From positions 1 through 51,116 of the forward strand of contig JASGMB010000039.1 of the NCBI GenBank assembly GCA_030156665.1: a DNA stretch of 51,116 nucleotides, in the 5' to 3' direction. Position numbers and translations under genes: made by a program. How positions within the stretch are numbered: position 1 is the stretch's first letter; each line of letters starts with the position of its first letter. The DNA is from Clostridiales bacterium. GTDB taxonomy: Bacteria > Bacillota > Clostridia > SK-Y3. The notes beneath the pieces were generated by a model. That model was given only the letters and a program-made list of their open reading frames with translations. It was not told where the DNA came from and searched no databases. Below are positions 8,270-17,250 of the stretch, one piece after another.

Positions 8270-8441
8270 ATAAGACAATCGCCTTCGGCGAATTAATGTG
8301 CCTTTCGGCACAAATAACTAATGTAGATTGTCTTGATATTACGTTTCTCTCCATAATAAGACAATCACCTTTGGCGAATTGATGTGCCTTTCGGCACAAA
8401 AAGCTAATGTAGATTGTCTTGATATTACGCTTCGCTTCATA
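8270..8441 (-). repeat. 86-bp structured repeat, copies B and C in tandem
   Basis: Two 86-base units stand head to tail with no gap (8270-8355 and 8356-8441), homologous to 2950-3035. The outer stem and both inner hairpins recur. Hairpin 1 is CGCC/GGCG in copy B where copy A has CACC/GGTG, a compensatory change. Hairpin 2 on the minus strand has loop GAAA here and GAGA in copy A, both GNRA. Confidence 0.88.
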
Positions 8442-8443
8442 AT

Positions 8444-8482
8444 AAAATAGCAGGATAATCACGACCTGCTATTTTATTTTTC
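8444..8482. terminator. Bidirectional terminator
   Basis: AAAATAGCAGG pairs with CCTGCTATTTT across a 10-base loop, followed by ATTTTTCC. It lies right after the tandem repeats, between the Mrr-like gene and the convergent FMN-protein gene. Confidence 0.75.
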
Positions 8483-8592
8483 CTTATAAATATTCTAAAG
8501 ATTTAAAACTTTCCGGTATATTTTTTACCCTATATAATTCCATAAACGCCTTTTACAATATCTTGATCTAAGTTTTAATGTTAATCTCAACA

Positions 8593-10044
8593 TCATTCAT
8601 ACTCATATTCAAATGGCTCATATACCATAGGAATGCCGCAACCTTTTGCTATCATTTCATCCAGTGCCATTAAATCTTCTTTATTTACTTCACTTAGTCT
8701 AAGCTTGCCAAGACCTTTAATCCCTTCTCCAATTTCTTCTTTACAGGCATTGAGAAATTTTTTTAATGATTCTGCTGCTTCTTCAATATGGAGCTGCCTT
8801 TCTCCTTTTGCATGATGCCATACCAATTGGGTAGGAGGCTCATAGGGTAGTACTTTCAGTACCTGTGTATGCGACATTGCAAAAAGAGCTATTGATCCTA
8901 TATAACACGCATCTGCCCCCAATGCACAAGCTTTTAACATATCGCCGGGCGTTCTTATTTTGCCTCCAACCAGTAAGCTTACACTATTTTTAAAATTGTT
9001 TTTGGATAGCCACTCTGCAGCACGGTTGATGGCAAAGATTGTAGGAACCCCAAAATCATCCTGTAGAATAGGCGGGGAACCTTTTGTTGCCGCTTCTGCA
9101 CCACCAACCGTAATAAAGTCCACGCCACTGTTGCAGAGAATATCCAAATCCGCTTCAATATATTTTCCCGCCGCTATTTTAGCACCTATCGGAACACCTC
9201 CACTGATCCTTTTCAACTTTTCTATTAGTTGCGGTAAGTCAGCAGGACGATTTACTTCCGGCTGCCGGGAATGAGCAACTATATTTTCACCAGGAGATAT
9301 GCCATAGGCTTCACGCATCTCATTATCTATATATTTTGCGTTAAACACATGCCCTACGCCCCCAATAGCACCCTGTCCGAATTGAATTTCAATTGCATCA
9401 CAATTGGTAAGGTCCTGTTCTGTCTTCCCCCAGTTTCCTCGATGATATTGATATATATACTTCTTCGCTGCTTCTCGTTCCTCCTTAAGTACGGGCCCTT
9501 CACCAGAACCAATTGCAGTTCCTGCCAGTGCTGCACCTTTGGCTAAAGCAACTTTTGCTTTTTTGCTGAGTGCTACACCATAAGCCATTGGTGCAATGAT
9601 AATAGGCATTTCGATTTCTAAAGGCTTCTTTGCACTTTTACCTATTGTTACCTTTACATCTATCTCTTCCTCAAAAGGAGTAGGCATAACATATAACTGG
9701 GCAGTATTGAACATTAAACTGTCCATATTGGGAAATTTTTTAGGTGAACCCATAGGCCTCGAAATAGCTTTACCTTCTGTAGCTCTTAAATTGGTCTCAA
9801 CTACTTCTTTAATGCCTATTCTGTAAGTGGAAGAAAATAACTCGTATAAGTTCTCATCATATATATCTGTCATTAATACCCTCGACATGTGCGTATTAAC
9901 TGATTGTACCGCTTTTCTCGCTGCCTGTTTTGCTCCAAACAGTCCAACTGCCGCCGCGCCTGTAGCACCAACTCCATAGGCTACCAATTTTTTTGTATTC
10001 AACTTTTTTGTAAATTTTTTTGCATTTAATTTTCTAAATTTCAT
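8593..10044 (-). CDS. Glutamate-synthase-like FMN-binding protein
   Basis: A 483-residue protein of the GltS FMN-domain family (large-subunit central domain, stand-alone form). A basic N-terminus and one short hydrophobic segment (VAYGVGATGAAAVGLFG) precede the TIM-barrel. Recognisable parts are PIIIAPMAYGVALS, the glycine-rich GQGAIGGVGHVF, VGGAEAATKGSPP and LLVGGKIRTPGDMLKACALGADA. There is no glutaminase domain and no obvious Fe-S cluster cysteine set, so full glutamate synthase activity from this protein alone is doubtful. No gltB-type small subunit is adjacent. The substrate is unresolved; family placement is secure. Confidence 0.87.
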   Translation of the reverse strand: MKFRKLNAKKFTKKLNTKKLVAYGVGATGAAAVGLFGAKQAARKAVQSVNTHMSRVLMTDIYDENLYELFSSTYRIGIKEVVETNLRATEGKAISRPMGSPKKFPNMDSLMFNTAQLYVMPTPFEEEIDVKVTIGKSAKKPLEIEMPIIIAPMAYGVALSKKAKVALAKGAALAGTAIGSGEGPVLKEEREAAKKYIYQYHRGNWGKTEQDLTNCDAIEIQFGQGAIGGVGHVFNAKYIDNEMREAYGISPGENIVAHSRQPEVNRPADLPQLIEKLKRISGGVPIGAKIAAGKYIEADLDILCNSGVDFITVGGAEAATKGSPPILQDDFGVPTIFAINRAAEWLSKNNFKNSVSLLVGGKIRTPGDMLKACALGADACYIGSIALFAMSHTQVLKVLPYEPPTQLVWHHAKGERQLHIEEAAESLKKFLNACKEEIGEGIKGLGKLRLSEVNKEDLMALDEMIAKGCGIPMVYEPFEYEYE

Positions 10045-10144
10045 AGATAAATGCCTCCTTTAAAGACATAAAACGTTTGCTAAAATGTTTATATCTATAA
10101 AGTAGTATTTACTTAAACAAAAATTTTAATAAATTTTCATACTC

Positions 10145-10180
10145 AAAAAAGGAATGGTCTAAAACCCCATTCCTTTTTTT
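10145..10180. terminator. Intrinsic terminator after NhaC-family gene
   Basis: The stem AAGGAATGG/CCATTCCTT has a 9-base loop and A/T tracts of six to seven on both sides. It serves the minus-strand transporter gene whose stop is at 10222. Confidence 0.85.
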
Positions 10181-10221
10181 GATTACCTAACCTATTGTAC
10201 TAGTTAAAATATATTTCAAAA

Positions 10222-11550
10222 TTACATGCCAACCTGTTTAACTCTTGGAAAACCTGTTATAATTGCTACTATTGCCGCTATACCCAGTATTATTGGATAA
10301 TAAATATGCGGTATAATCGCTATTGGAGAAATTTTTGCAATAGACCCGGCCAATAAAACTTGTGCTCCGTATGGAATTAGCCCTTGAAATACACAAGAGA
10401 ATATATCCAATAAACTAGCACTTCTTCTTGGATCCACACCATTCTTTTCTGCAATCTCTTTTGCAATTCCTCCTGAAATAATAATTGCTACGGTATTATT
10501 TGCTGTACATATATCTGCTAAACTTACTACAGCACTAATACCAAATTCTCCAACTTTTACTCTATTGACACCTTTAGAAAACTTGGAAGTTATCTTATCA
10601 ATTACTCTTATTAAAAATTCTATACCGCCCTGCTGTTTGATCAGTTCACCTAGACCACCAATTAATAAAGATAGAATAAGGATTTCCTGCATTCCTGTAA
10701 ACCCACCGTATATATCTTTAGAAAACTGCAGCAACGTATATTCTTGTGTAGTGATAAAACCTACCATTCCCGTAATTACTATACCTGCTGTCAATACAAC
10801 GAACACATTGATTCCGATTAATGCCATGATAAGTATTAATAAATATGGTATCACTTTTAAAAAGTTATATCCTTCTATATTACTGACAGTTCCGTTTGTG
10901 CTCATGATTAATAAAATAATGATGGTTAAAATTGCTGCGGGTAAAGCAATTAAAAGATTAAATTTAAATTTATCTTTCATACTACACCCTTGTGTCTTAG
11001 TAGCCGCAATTGTAGTATCTGAAATCATAGAAAGATTATCCCCAAACATAGCTCCGGCTACAACTGCTCCTACTGTAATTGCTACAGAAATATCCGTTTT
11101 GTTTGCCACTTCTACTGCAATAGGTGCGATTGCTGCAATTGTTCCCATTGATGTACCCATCGCCGTGGAAATAAATGCAGATATCATAAAAATTCCTGGC
11201 AGCACTAAAGATGCTGGAATAATAGATAATCCTAAATTTACTGTAGATTCTACACCACCTATTGCTTTGGCTACACTTGCAAATCCCCCTGCTAGCAAAT
11301 AAATGATACACATTGTAATAATATTGCTATCTCCTACGCCTTTTAAAAACGTATCAATTTTTTGATTAATCTCTTCTTTTCCTATCCATATCGCAAGTAC
11401 AATTGCCGGAAGAATAGCTACCGGTGCAGGAAGCTGATAAAAGGCAAATTCAGTACCTGTAGAAGTAAGATAAATTCCTGTTCCGATAAAGAGTACTAAA
11501 AACGCCAGCAGCGGTAGCAAAGCTGCAGCATTTGATTTGTTGTTTTGCAT
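10222..11550 (-). CDS. metT: NhaC-superfamily transporter under SAM control, probable methionine transporter
   Basis: A 442-residue polytopic membrane protein of the Na+/H+ antiporter NhaC superfamily with about eleven hydrophobic helices. Helix-rich motifs such as STAMGTSMGTIAAIAPIA and GAMFGDNLSMISDTTIAA are typical of the NhaC/YheL group. The start at 11550 is chosen because TAGGAGG lies just upstream. A SAM-I riboswitch and terminator precede it, so it is expressed when S-adenosylmethionine is scarce. By established comparative genomics, NhaC-type genes behind S-boxes are the predicted methionine importer MetT. The symbol rests on that link, not on a direct substrate signature. Confidence 0.78.
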   Translation of the reverse strand: MQNNKSNAAALLPLLAFLVLFIGTGIYLTSTGTEFAFYQLPAPVAILPAIVLAIWIGKEEINQKIDTFLKGVGDSNIITMCIIYLLAGGFASVAKAIGGVESTVNLGLSIIPASLVLPGIFMISAFISTAMGTSMGTIAAIAPIAVEVANKTDISVAITVGAVVAGAMFGDNLSMISDTTIAATKTQGCSMKDKFKFNLLIALPAAILTIIILLIMSTNGTVSNIEGYNFLKVIPYLLILIMALIGINVFVVLTAGIVITGMVGFITTQEYTLLQFSKDIYGGFTGMQEILILSLLIGGLGELIKQQGGIEFLIRVIDKITSKFSKGVNRVKVGEFGISAVVSLADICTANNTVAIIISGGIAKEIAEKNGVDPRRSASLLDIFSCVFQGLIPYGAQVLLAGSIAKISPIAIIPHIYYPIILGIAAIVAIITGFPRVKQVGM

Positions 11551-11596
11551 GAATAAACCTCCTAAAATACATTCATTTTTATTTTTTGACATAAGA

Positions 11597-11625
11597 AAAG
11601 CCCCTTTTCATAAAGAAAGAGGCTT
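11597..11625 (-). terminator. Terminator of the SAM riboswitch expression platform
   Basis: On the minus strand AAGCCTCTTTC pairs with GAAAAGGGGCTT and runs into TTTTCTTATG. It lies between the SAM aptamer and the transporter start, the usual S-box attenuation arrangement. Confidence 0.85.
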
Positions 11626-11651
11626 GCGAACTTTTGCGGTATATTTACACT

Positions 11652-11769
11652 CTTTCTTTATCTCTCAGCTTTTCACTGCAGGAATTGGCACCAAGTATAC
11701 AAATAAATACACTATATACCGGTTGCCGGGCTTCACAGGGCCAGTCCCTCCGCCACTCTGGATAAAGAA
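11652..11769 (-). ncRNA. SAM-I riboswitch (S-box)
   Basis: The minus strand shows the full S-box consensus in order: TTTATCCAGAGTGGCGGAGG, GACTGGCCC, GAAGCCCGGCAACC, GGTGCCAATTCCTGCAG and CTGAGAGATAAAG. P1 forms between CTTTATC and GATAAAG. S-adenosylmethionine binding would stabilise the downstream terminator and shut off the NhaC-type transporter. Confidence 0.97.
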
Positions 11770-12023
11770 AATGTAAAGTCAAGATATTTTTACTTAAGAT
11801 TTATTTTGTTTTACAGTTAGTTATTCATCGATAAACAAGGCCGAGAGACAACCTTTTATTTTATAAGTAAGCTGTTGTGCTACTCAAAATATTATTCTAT
11901 ATTGAACGCACTAAAGATTTTACATTAACTTTTGTATTCTACATATACGTAGCAATTGAAGTAGCGTCCAATGTAAAATCATTATCGTGATATATATAGC
12001 AACTAACTTCTCAATAAAATATT
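11770..12023. other. Intergenic region upstream of the SAM riboswitch
   Basis: No coding frame of merit is seen. The only structure is an 11-base inverted repeat, GATTTTACATT (11916-11926) with its complement (11970-11980), spaced by 43 bases and without a T-run. The promoter for the SAM-riboswitch transcript should lie near 11775-11810, but I cannot place it with confidence. Confidence 0.45.
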
Positions 12024-12087
12024 AATACCCAAAAACTGCGTTAATATTTCAAAAGTTATTTTAATTCAAACACAGTTTTCGGGTATT
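12024..12087 (-). terminator. Terminator of the thiamine operon
   Basis: AATACCCAAAAACTG (12024-12038) pairs with CAGTTTTCGGGTATT (12073-12087) at 14 of 15 positions across a 34-base loop, about 30 bases after the thiC stop. The T-run on the minus strand is weak, so it may act as a stabilising 3' hairpin as much as a terminator. Confidence 0.6.
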
Positions 12088-12118
12088 TTCTATCTAAATC
12101 TTAATCTTAGCCTCAATA

Positions 12119-13426
12119 TTAATCTCTTAAAATATTAATATCTTCTCCATTGAGCACTTTCTTCATATTTCTCATAGAACACATCTTTCCACACATTGTA
12201 CAGGTATCTTCATGTTCCGGAGTGGATTCCACTCGATATCTCTTGGCTTTTTCAGGATCTATCGCCAGCTCAAACATTCTATTCCAATCGATATTTGCTC
12301 TTGCTTCACTCATCTTATTATCCCATTCTCTTGCACCTTTAATTCCTTTTGCAATATCTGCAGCATGGGCAGCTATTCTTGCCGCAATAATTCCTTCTTT
12401 CATATCTTCCAAGGTAGGCAGTCTGAGGTGTTCTGCCGGGGTTACATAACAGAGAAAATCTGCTCCGTTTGCTGCTGCAATCGCTCCTCCAATAGCACTG
12501 GTAATGTGATCATAGCCTGGTGCTATATCGGTAACAATAGGTCCTAGTACATAAAACGGTGCACCATGACATAATCTTTTTTCCAACATCATATTTCCTG
12601 CAATTTCATTTAAGGCCATGTGTCCCGGTCCTTCTATCATTACCTGTACATTTCTTTCCCATGCTCTTTTGGTTAGTTCACCTAGTACAATAAGCTCTTC
12701 AATCTGAGATGCATCGGTAGAGTCATGTATACTTCCAGGCCTGCATGCATCTCCTAAACTAAGAGTAACATCATATTTTTCACATATATCTAGGATTTTG
12801 TCAAAATGTTCATAAAACGGATTTTCTTTTTTATTTAGTTCCATCCATGCAAACATCAGTGAACCACCGCGAGAAACAATATTGGTAAGTCTCTTGTTCT
12901 TTTTGAACTTTTCTGCCGTAGCTCTGTTAACTCCTGCATGAATGGTCATAAAATCTACACCATCTTGGGCATGTGTTTCAATAACATCCAAAAATTCCTG
13001 TTCTGTAATATCTTTTAACTCTTTGTCATAAAATCCTACTGCATCATATATTGGTACTGTCCCAATCATTGCCTGAGAAATATCTATTAATTTTTGACGA
13101 AACTCTTGTGTTTTTCCATAAGAGCTTAAATCCATAATTGCTTCAGCTTTTAATGCAATTGCTTTTTTTACTTTTTCAATTTCCAGATCTATATTACAAC
13201 AATCCTTTGATATCCCTAAGTTTACATTGATTTTTGTTCTTAATCCCTGGCCTACCCCTTCGGGATCTAAATTAGTGTGATTTTTATTTGCAGGTATCAC
13301 TACTTTACCCTGTGCCACCAATTCTCTTAGCTCATTAACATCCATATTTTCTTTTTGGGCAACAATGTTCATTTCTTTCGTGATGATGCCTTTTCTGGCA
13401 GCATCCATTTGAGTTGTATATTGCAT
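12119..13426 (-). CDS. thiC: Phosphomethylpyrimidine synthase ThiC
   Basis: A 435-residue radical-SAM enzyme of thiamine synthesis that converts 5-aminoimidazole ribotide to hydroxymethylpyrimidine phosphate. Its hallmark C-terminal cluster motif [10 protein letters not shown] is present about 25 residues from the end. Other conserved stretches are [12 protein letters not shown]-like near residue 65, [17 protein letters not shown] and [11 protein letters not shown]. The length matches the short anaerobe/archaeal-type ThiC without the extra N-terminal domain. It is the last gene of the thi operon, 12 bases after thiE, and is expected to be controlled by the TPP riboswitch at the operon head. 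Confidence 0.97.
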   Translation of the reverse strand: MQYTTQMDAARKGIITKEMNIVAQKENMDVNELRELVAQGKVVIPANKNHTNLDPEGVGQGLRTKINVNLGISKDCCNIDLEIEKVKKAIALKAEAIMDLSSYGKTQEFRQKLIDISQAMIGTVPIYDAVGFYDKELKDITEQEFLDVIETHAQDGVDFMTIHAGVNRATAEKFKKNKRLTNIVSRGGSLMFAWMELNKKENPFYEHFDKILDICEKYDVTLSLGDACRPGSIHDSTDASQIEELIVLGELTKRAWERNVQVMIEGPGHMALNEIAGNMMLEKRLCHGAPFYVLGPIVTDIAPGYDHITSAIGGAIAAANGADFLCYVTPAEHLRLPTLEDMKEGIIAARIAAHAADIAKGIKGAREWDNKMSEARANIDWNRMFELAIDPEKAKRYRVESTPEHEDTCTMCGKMCSMRNMKKVLNGEDINILRD

Positions 13427-13438
13427 TTTACACGCTCC

Positions 13439-14509
13439 TCACAAAATAGAATCTTTATTCTCAACTGACTTAATGGTCTTTCTGATACTCTCAATCTTCT
13501 GCTTTATATCTTCCGCCCCTACTATTTCAGTAACCATTGCGACGCATTTTGCACCTCGACTTATAACGTCAGCAACATTATGCTCTTTTATTCCGCCAAT
13601 GGCTACAAAAGGAGTATCTACATTTTTCACTACATATTCCAAGTATTCCAATCCAACCGGGTCACATACATCCTTTTTAGTAAACGTTTTAAAAATCGGC
13701 CCTACGCCTATATAATCTGCACCTCTCTCTATTGCATCCTGTGCCTGTAAGGGCGAATGGGTAGAAAGGCCGACAATCATTTCATCTCCTACCAATTCTC
13801 TAACTTTCTCAATGGGCAGATCTTCCTGTCCGATATGCACTCCGTCTGCCTTTACCAGTAATGCAATATCAATATCATCATTTACAATAAAGGTGACCCC
13901 TGCGGCTTTGGTCATTTCTCGTATCTTTTTACATTCTTCATATTTATACAGCATCTTTTTATCTTTCTCACGGTATTGTATAATTTTTACCCCCGCTTCT
14001 ATCATCTGCTGTACCACTTCTATATTGTTTCTGCCCTTTGAATATTCTTCTGCAGTAAGACAATATAGGTCTGTATCTAATACATTTTTTTTAATAATCT
14101 TATTAAATCTGGCAAAGTATAATCTTTCAACAGTATATGCATCATACCTGCATGCTTCATATACCTTTGAAAGTTCATAATACCCTGCTACTTTTAGGGT
14201 TTCTTCTATTACTCTTAAACCTTCTTGTACTCGCTTAAAGTTACCCAATATTAATGCTTTTATATTTGTTTTATTGTCCAAATTATTTTTTTGTGAAATA
14301 TCAAACCCTAAATCGTTGGCAGAATCACGCTGGGATAAAAATTGAAGATAAAGATTGTTTGCAGCTTTTCGCACCCGATGTCTTATCTTTTTTATCTCTT
14401 CTGTCAATTGAGATTCTGTATAATAAAAACGTGCCAGGTCTTCTAAGACCCTTAACCCTTCTGCCACACGATTGATATTCACGTCAACCATTCTATAAAT
14501 CTTATTCAT
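13439..14509 (-). CDS. thiE: ThiD2-ThiE fusion: HMP-P kinase / thiamine-phosphate synthase
   Basis: A 356-residue two-domain protein. Residues about 1-135 match the ThiD2 type N-terminal domain (VDVNINRVAEGLRVLEDLARF, NFKRVQEGLRVIEE), known as a hydroxymethylpyrimidine-phosphate kinase unrelated to ThiD. Residues about 145-350 are a ThiE TIM-barrel (VKIIQYREKDK, VNDDIDIALLVKADGVHIGQEDLP, GLSTHSPLQAQDA, DYIGVGPIF, VAIGGI) that joins HMP-PP to the thiazole phosphate. ATG 14509 follows GGGGTG; a frame six codons longer lacks a ribosome site. This fusion explains the absence of thiD in the operon. Confidence 0.92.
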   Translation of the reverse strand: MNKIYRMVDVNINRVAEGLRVLEDLARFYYTESQLTEEIKKIRHRVRKAANNLYLQFLSQRDSANDLGFDISQKNNLDNKTNIKALILGNFKRVQEGLRVIEETLKVAGYYELSKVYEACRYDAYTVERLYFARFNKIIKKNVLDTDLYCLTAEEYSKGRNNIEVVQQMIEAGVKIIQYREKDKKMLYKYEECKKIREMTKAAGVTFIVNDDIDIALLVKADGVHIGQEDLPIEKVRELVGDEMIVGLSTHSPLQAQDAIERGADYIGVGPIFKTFTKKDVCDPVGLEYLEYVVKNVDTPFVAIGGIKEHNVADVISRGAKCVAMVTEIVGAEDIKQKIESIRKTIKSVENKDSIL

Positions 14510-14600
14510 ACATTCACCCCTTTCCAATAGTACAACTTAAAATGACATCCATAAAAACTTTCAAGGGCTTTATGCCGGGGGTTTAGAATCGAAGATTCTT

Positions 14601-15704
14601 TTATAGCGTTTGCCAATCTTTAAATACCGGTTGATAACCTAATTGAAGAATCGCTTCTCGCATCTGCTGCACATTTCTCTCATCGGAAATGTCAAATTGC
14701 CCTGTGCTCTTTTTCTGTTGGGTATGTCCTCCAACAATGGTACTGGAACCGGCGGACATTTTGGTAACACCTAATCGAATGATATTGTCTCTAAAACGTG
14801 CAGTTTCCCTTGTGGAAATGGTAATGCCTGCTCTAGGCATAAACAAACGCAATGCGAGCATCATTTGTACCATATTTTTATCACTGACAATACAACGTGG
14901 TTGAAAATCTCCTTCATGAGACCTCATACGTGGCAAGGATACGCTAATTTCTGTATCCGCATAATGATTTTGTAAATAATTCGCATGCAATCCGGTAAAA
15001 AATGCTTCTCTTCGCCATTCATCCAACCCCAAAAGCGCACCAATATTTACTGATCGCATAGATGCTTTACAGGCTCTTTCAGGTGCATCCAGCCTAAATC
15101 TATAGTCTTTTTTGGGGCCTTTAATATGAATAGCATCATATAGTTCCTCGTTATAGGTTTCTTGGTAAATTGTCAATAAATCTACTCCTGCTTTTATCAA
15201 TCGCGCATATTCTTCTTGCTCTAATGCATAGATTTCTATGCCTATAGAAGTAAAATATTTCTTCAAAACCTCAACACAAGTTTGAATATAGTCTACCGAA
15301 GCAATTTTTTTGGCCTCTCCGGTAAGAAGCAAAATATGTTTTAAACCTGTTGCTGCAATTGCTTTTGCCTCTGCCTCCACTTCATCAATTATAAGCTGCT
15401 TTCTCGGTATTTTATTTGTCGCATTAAATCCACAATATAAACATTGATTGGTACAATAATTCGATACATAAATAGGTGTATATAATAATATGGTTTTACC
15501 AAAATGCTGCACAGTAAGCCGATGTGCCTTTTGTGCCATTTCTTCTAAGTGTTTTTCTGCTGTTGGAGACAGTAAAGCTAAAAAATCCAATATGTTCAAT
15601 TTATCCTTATTGATAATACTTCGTACCTGATTGTCTGTCACTTTTTCAAAAAACGCATCAAAATTAAAGTCTTTGTATGTCAAATATTCATTATAAAAAC
15701 TCAT
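14601..15704 (-). CDS. thiH: 2-Iminoacetate synthase ThiH
   Basis: A 367-residue radical-SAM tyrosine lyase that makes dehydroglycine for thiazole synthesis in anaerobes. The cluster motif [10 protein letters not shown] (C-x3-C-x2-C) follows VSNY near residue 80. The C-terminal [11 protein letters not shown] and GITISTRE fit the biotin/thiamine-synthase-associated domain. The start at 15704 has GAAGG upstream; an upstream in-frame ATG has none. Use of ThiH rather than the oxidase ThiO agrees with an anaerobic lifestyle. A small hairpin AGAATC-GAA-GATTCT abuts the stop codon. Confidence 0.95.
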   Translation of the reverse strand: MSFYNEYLTYKDFNFDAFFEKVTDNQVRSIINKDKLNILDFLALLSPTAEKHLEEMAQKAHRLTVQHFGKTILLYTPIYVSNYCTNQCLYCGFNATNKIPRKQLIIDEVEAEAKAIAATGLKHILLLTGEAKKIASVDYIQTCVEVLKKYFTSIGIEIYALEQEEYARLIKAGVDLLTIYQETYNEELYDAIHIKGPKKDYRFRLDAPERACKASMRSVNIGALLGLDEWRREAFFTGLHANYLQNHYADTEISVSLPRMRSHEGDFQPRCIVSDKNMVQMMLALRLFMPRAGITISTRETARFRDNIIRLGVTKMSAGSSTIVGGHTQQKKSTGQFDISDERNVQQMREAILQLGYQPVFKDWQTL

Positions 15705-15734
15705 GGTAATACCTTCTTTGTTTAATATGGTTTG

Positions 15735-15810
15735 TAGTTTACAGTTCATGGTTGGCAGAGTTTTAAGTTCAATTTAATAATTTCTGTGCACGCGAACCGT
15801 AAACTGTTAA
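15735..15810. repeat. Degenerate inverted-repeat element, copy 1
   Basis: ACAGTTCATGGTT and AACCGTAAACTGT form imperfect arms within the thiG-thiH gap. The same arm sequence type recurs at 21792-21853 and 33655-33723, so this appears to be a small dispersed inverted-repeat family. Confidence 0.5.
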
Positions 15811-15862
15811 CGCATTCATAATTTTTCATTCTTAATTGTTTTTAATCATTCTGCATTCATTT

Positions 15863-16633
15863 TTATTCGTTCAAAAATCCCGTGAGCGGCGATGATGCCT
15901 GTGCATATTCATGAGTTGTTCCTAGTCCTGCAAGATAGGCCGATCTACCTGCGCTTACTGCTTTTCCAAATGCTTCTGCCATCATAACAGGGTCATTGGC
16001 ACTGGCAATGGCAGTGTTTAATAGACATGCTGCCGCCCCCATTTCCATCGCTTCACATGCATCGGATGGTTTACCAATTCCTGCATCAACAATAATCGGT
16101 AAAGGAATTTCGTCAATTAAAATTCTAATCAATTCTTTTGTTTTAAGTCCCCTATTGGTGCCAATGGGGGCTCCTAACGGCATAACTGCCGCTGCTCCTG
16201 CTTCCACTAATTTTTTAGCTACCATAAGGTCCGGGCTGATATATGGGAGGACCACAAATCCCTCTGCTGCCAATACCTCAGTCGCTTTAATGGTTTCATA
16301 GCCATCGGGAAGAAGATATTTATTATCTGAAATTACTTCTATTTTTATCCAATTGCCACACCCGGCTGCTCTGGCAAGCCGTGCAATTCTTATGGCTTCC
16401 TGAGCATTTCTTGCCCCGGAAGTATTGGGAAGCAACTGCACTTCTTTCGGAATATGATTTAATATATTGTCCGTTTGGGATTCAAAGTCTATTCTTCTTA
16501 AAGCAACAGTAATCACCTGTGCCCCTGACTTTTTTATAATCTCAGGAATGAGCGTATCCGAAGAATACTTGCCTGTTCCCACAAATAAACGGCTGTCTAA
16601 CTCTTTTTCACCAATTTTCAATGTATCTTGCAT
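15863..16633 (-). CDS. thiG: Thiazole synthase ThiG
   Basis: A 256-residue TIM-barrel enzyme that builds the thiazole phosphate from deoxyxylulose phosphate, dehydroglycine and ThiS thiocarboxylate. Conserved features include [10 protein letters not shown] at the start, [17 protein letters not shown], the Schiff-base lysine region [16 protein letters not shown], and [13 protein letters not shown]. It begins four bases after the thiS stop, so the two are tightly coupled. The downstream gap to thiH is 158 bases and contains a degenerate repeat. Confidence 0.97.
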   Translation of the reverse strand: MQDTLKIGEKELDSRLFVGTGKYSSDTLIPEIIKKSGAQVITVALRRIDFESQTDNILNHIPKEVQLLPNTSGARNAQEAIRIARLARAAGCGNWIKIEVISDNKYLLPDGYETIKATEVLAAEGFVVLPYISPDLMVAKKLVEAGAAAVMPLGAPIGTNRGLKTKELIRILIDEIPLPIIVDAGIGKPSDACEAMEMGAAACLLNTAIASANDPVMMAEAFGKAVSAGRSAYLAGLGTTHEYAQASSPLTGFLNE

Positions 16634-16637
16634 ATCA

Positions 16638-16838
16638 TCAACCTCCTCCTACAAATCTTAAAACTTCCAAAGTATCATTTTCTTTTAGGATAATATTTCC
16701 CCATTCTTCTTTCTTGACAATATCAGCATTGTATTCAACGACAACAGTATTCGGATCCAGCCCCTTTAACGTTAAAAGGTCAAGAATACTCATTTTTTTC
16801 TCCAAGTTTTCACTTTTCCCATTAACTGTAATAGTCAT
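16638..16838 (-). CDS. thiS: Sulfur carrier protein ThiS
   Basis: A 66-residue beta-grasp protein starting MTITVNGK and ending FVGGG, the glycine tail that is adenylated and thiocarboxylated. The start at 16838 follows AAGGGGG; a longer frame upstream runs through the leader and is not needed. It is the first gene of the operon behind the TPP riboswitch. The usual activating enzyme ThiF is not encoded in the window, so a ThiF/MoeB homologue elsewhere must serve. Confidence 0.93.
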   Translation of the reverse strand: MTITVNGKSENLEKKMSILDLLTLKGLDPNTVVVEYNADIVKKEEWGNIILKENDTLEVLRFVGGG

Positions 16839-16951
16839 CCATATCCCCCTTTCCACAATCATGTGTATTAACGTGTTATTCAGATGAGAAGGCTCCCCCA
16901 TATGCGTCATAATTCAATACATAGCCAGGTTGACTTAACACTAGAACAAAA

Positions 16952-16982
16952 AATAAAGCTTACCCTTTGGGTAAGCTTTATT
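16952..16982 (-). terminator. Terminator of the TPP riboswitch
   Basis: A perfect 14-base stem AATAAAGCTTACCC/GGGTAAGCTTTATT with a 3-base loop runs into TTTTTTG on the minus strand, between the TPP aptamer and thiS. Confidence 0.93.
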
Positions 16983-17010
16983 ATCGGTTATGTATTCATC
17001 ATAAATCATT

Positions 17011-17093
17011 TAGCTTCCCTACGTTGGCATTGTCCAAATCAGGTTCAGAGGGTCAGGATTGTTCCTTCTCAGCCTATACGGCACCCCTAGCTA
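17011..17093 (-). ncRNA. TPP riboswitch (THI element)
   Basis: The minus strand contains CTAGGGGTGCC, GGCTGAGA, ACCCTCTGAACCTGAT, GGACAATGCCAACGTAGGGAAGC: the complete THI-box. P1 closes between TAGC and GCTA. Thiamine pyrophosphate binding should favour the following terminator and silence thiSGH-E-C. Confidence 0.97.
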
Positions 17094-17118
17094 TAACACT
17101 ATTCTATTATTATTAATC

Positions 17119-17147
17119 ATTATACGCTAATATTTATAATTTGTAAA
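17119..17147 (-). promoter_or_regulatory. Promoter of the thiamine operon
   Basis: TTTACA (17142-17147) and TATAAT (17119-17124) on the minus strand are spaced by 17 bases. The start point would lie about 20 bases before the TPP aptamer. Confidence 0.82.
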
Positions 17148-17156
17148 GTTTTTATA

Positions 17157-17250
17157 ATTAAGCAACTTTAAAACTAAATATTATGATTTAAAGTTGGTTA
17201 ATTTCATCGATAACTACATTAATTTATTTTAAATTTAGATATTGGTTATC
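17157..17250 (-). repeat. 98-bp two-hairpin repeat, copy 2
   Basis: Inverted relative to copy 1. One arm base of the 16-base stem is changed (AAGCAAC for AACCAAC), and the end is truncated or diverged after GGTTATC. Its last 27 bases (17224-17250) form the final eight codons and stop of the PHP phosphatase gene. Confidence 0.85.

Noticed and set aside
8270-8441. Tandem repeats as a CRISPR array
   Set aside because: Units of 86 bases abut with no spacers, have multiple internal stems, and no cas genes are near.
10565-11302. 245-codon plus-strand frame opposite the NhaC-type gene
   Set aside because: Long antisense frame caused by codon bias of a hydrophobic membrane protein. It has no ribosome site and the minus-strand gene is clearly real.
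11916-11980. Inverted repeat as a terminator or riboswitch
   Set aside because: Eleven-base arms with a 43-base AT-rich centre, no T-run and no recognised aptamer; kept only as an intergenic note.
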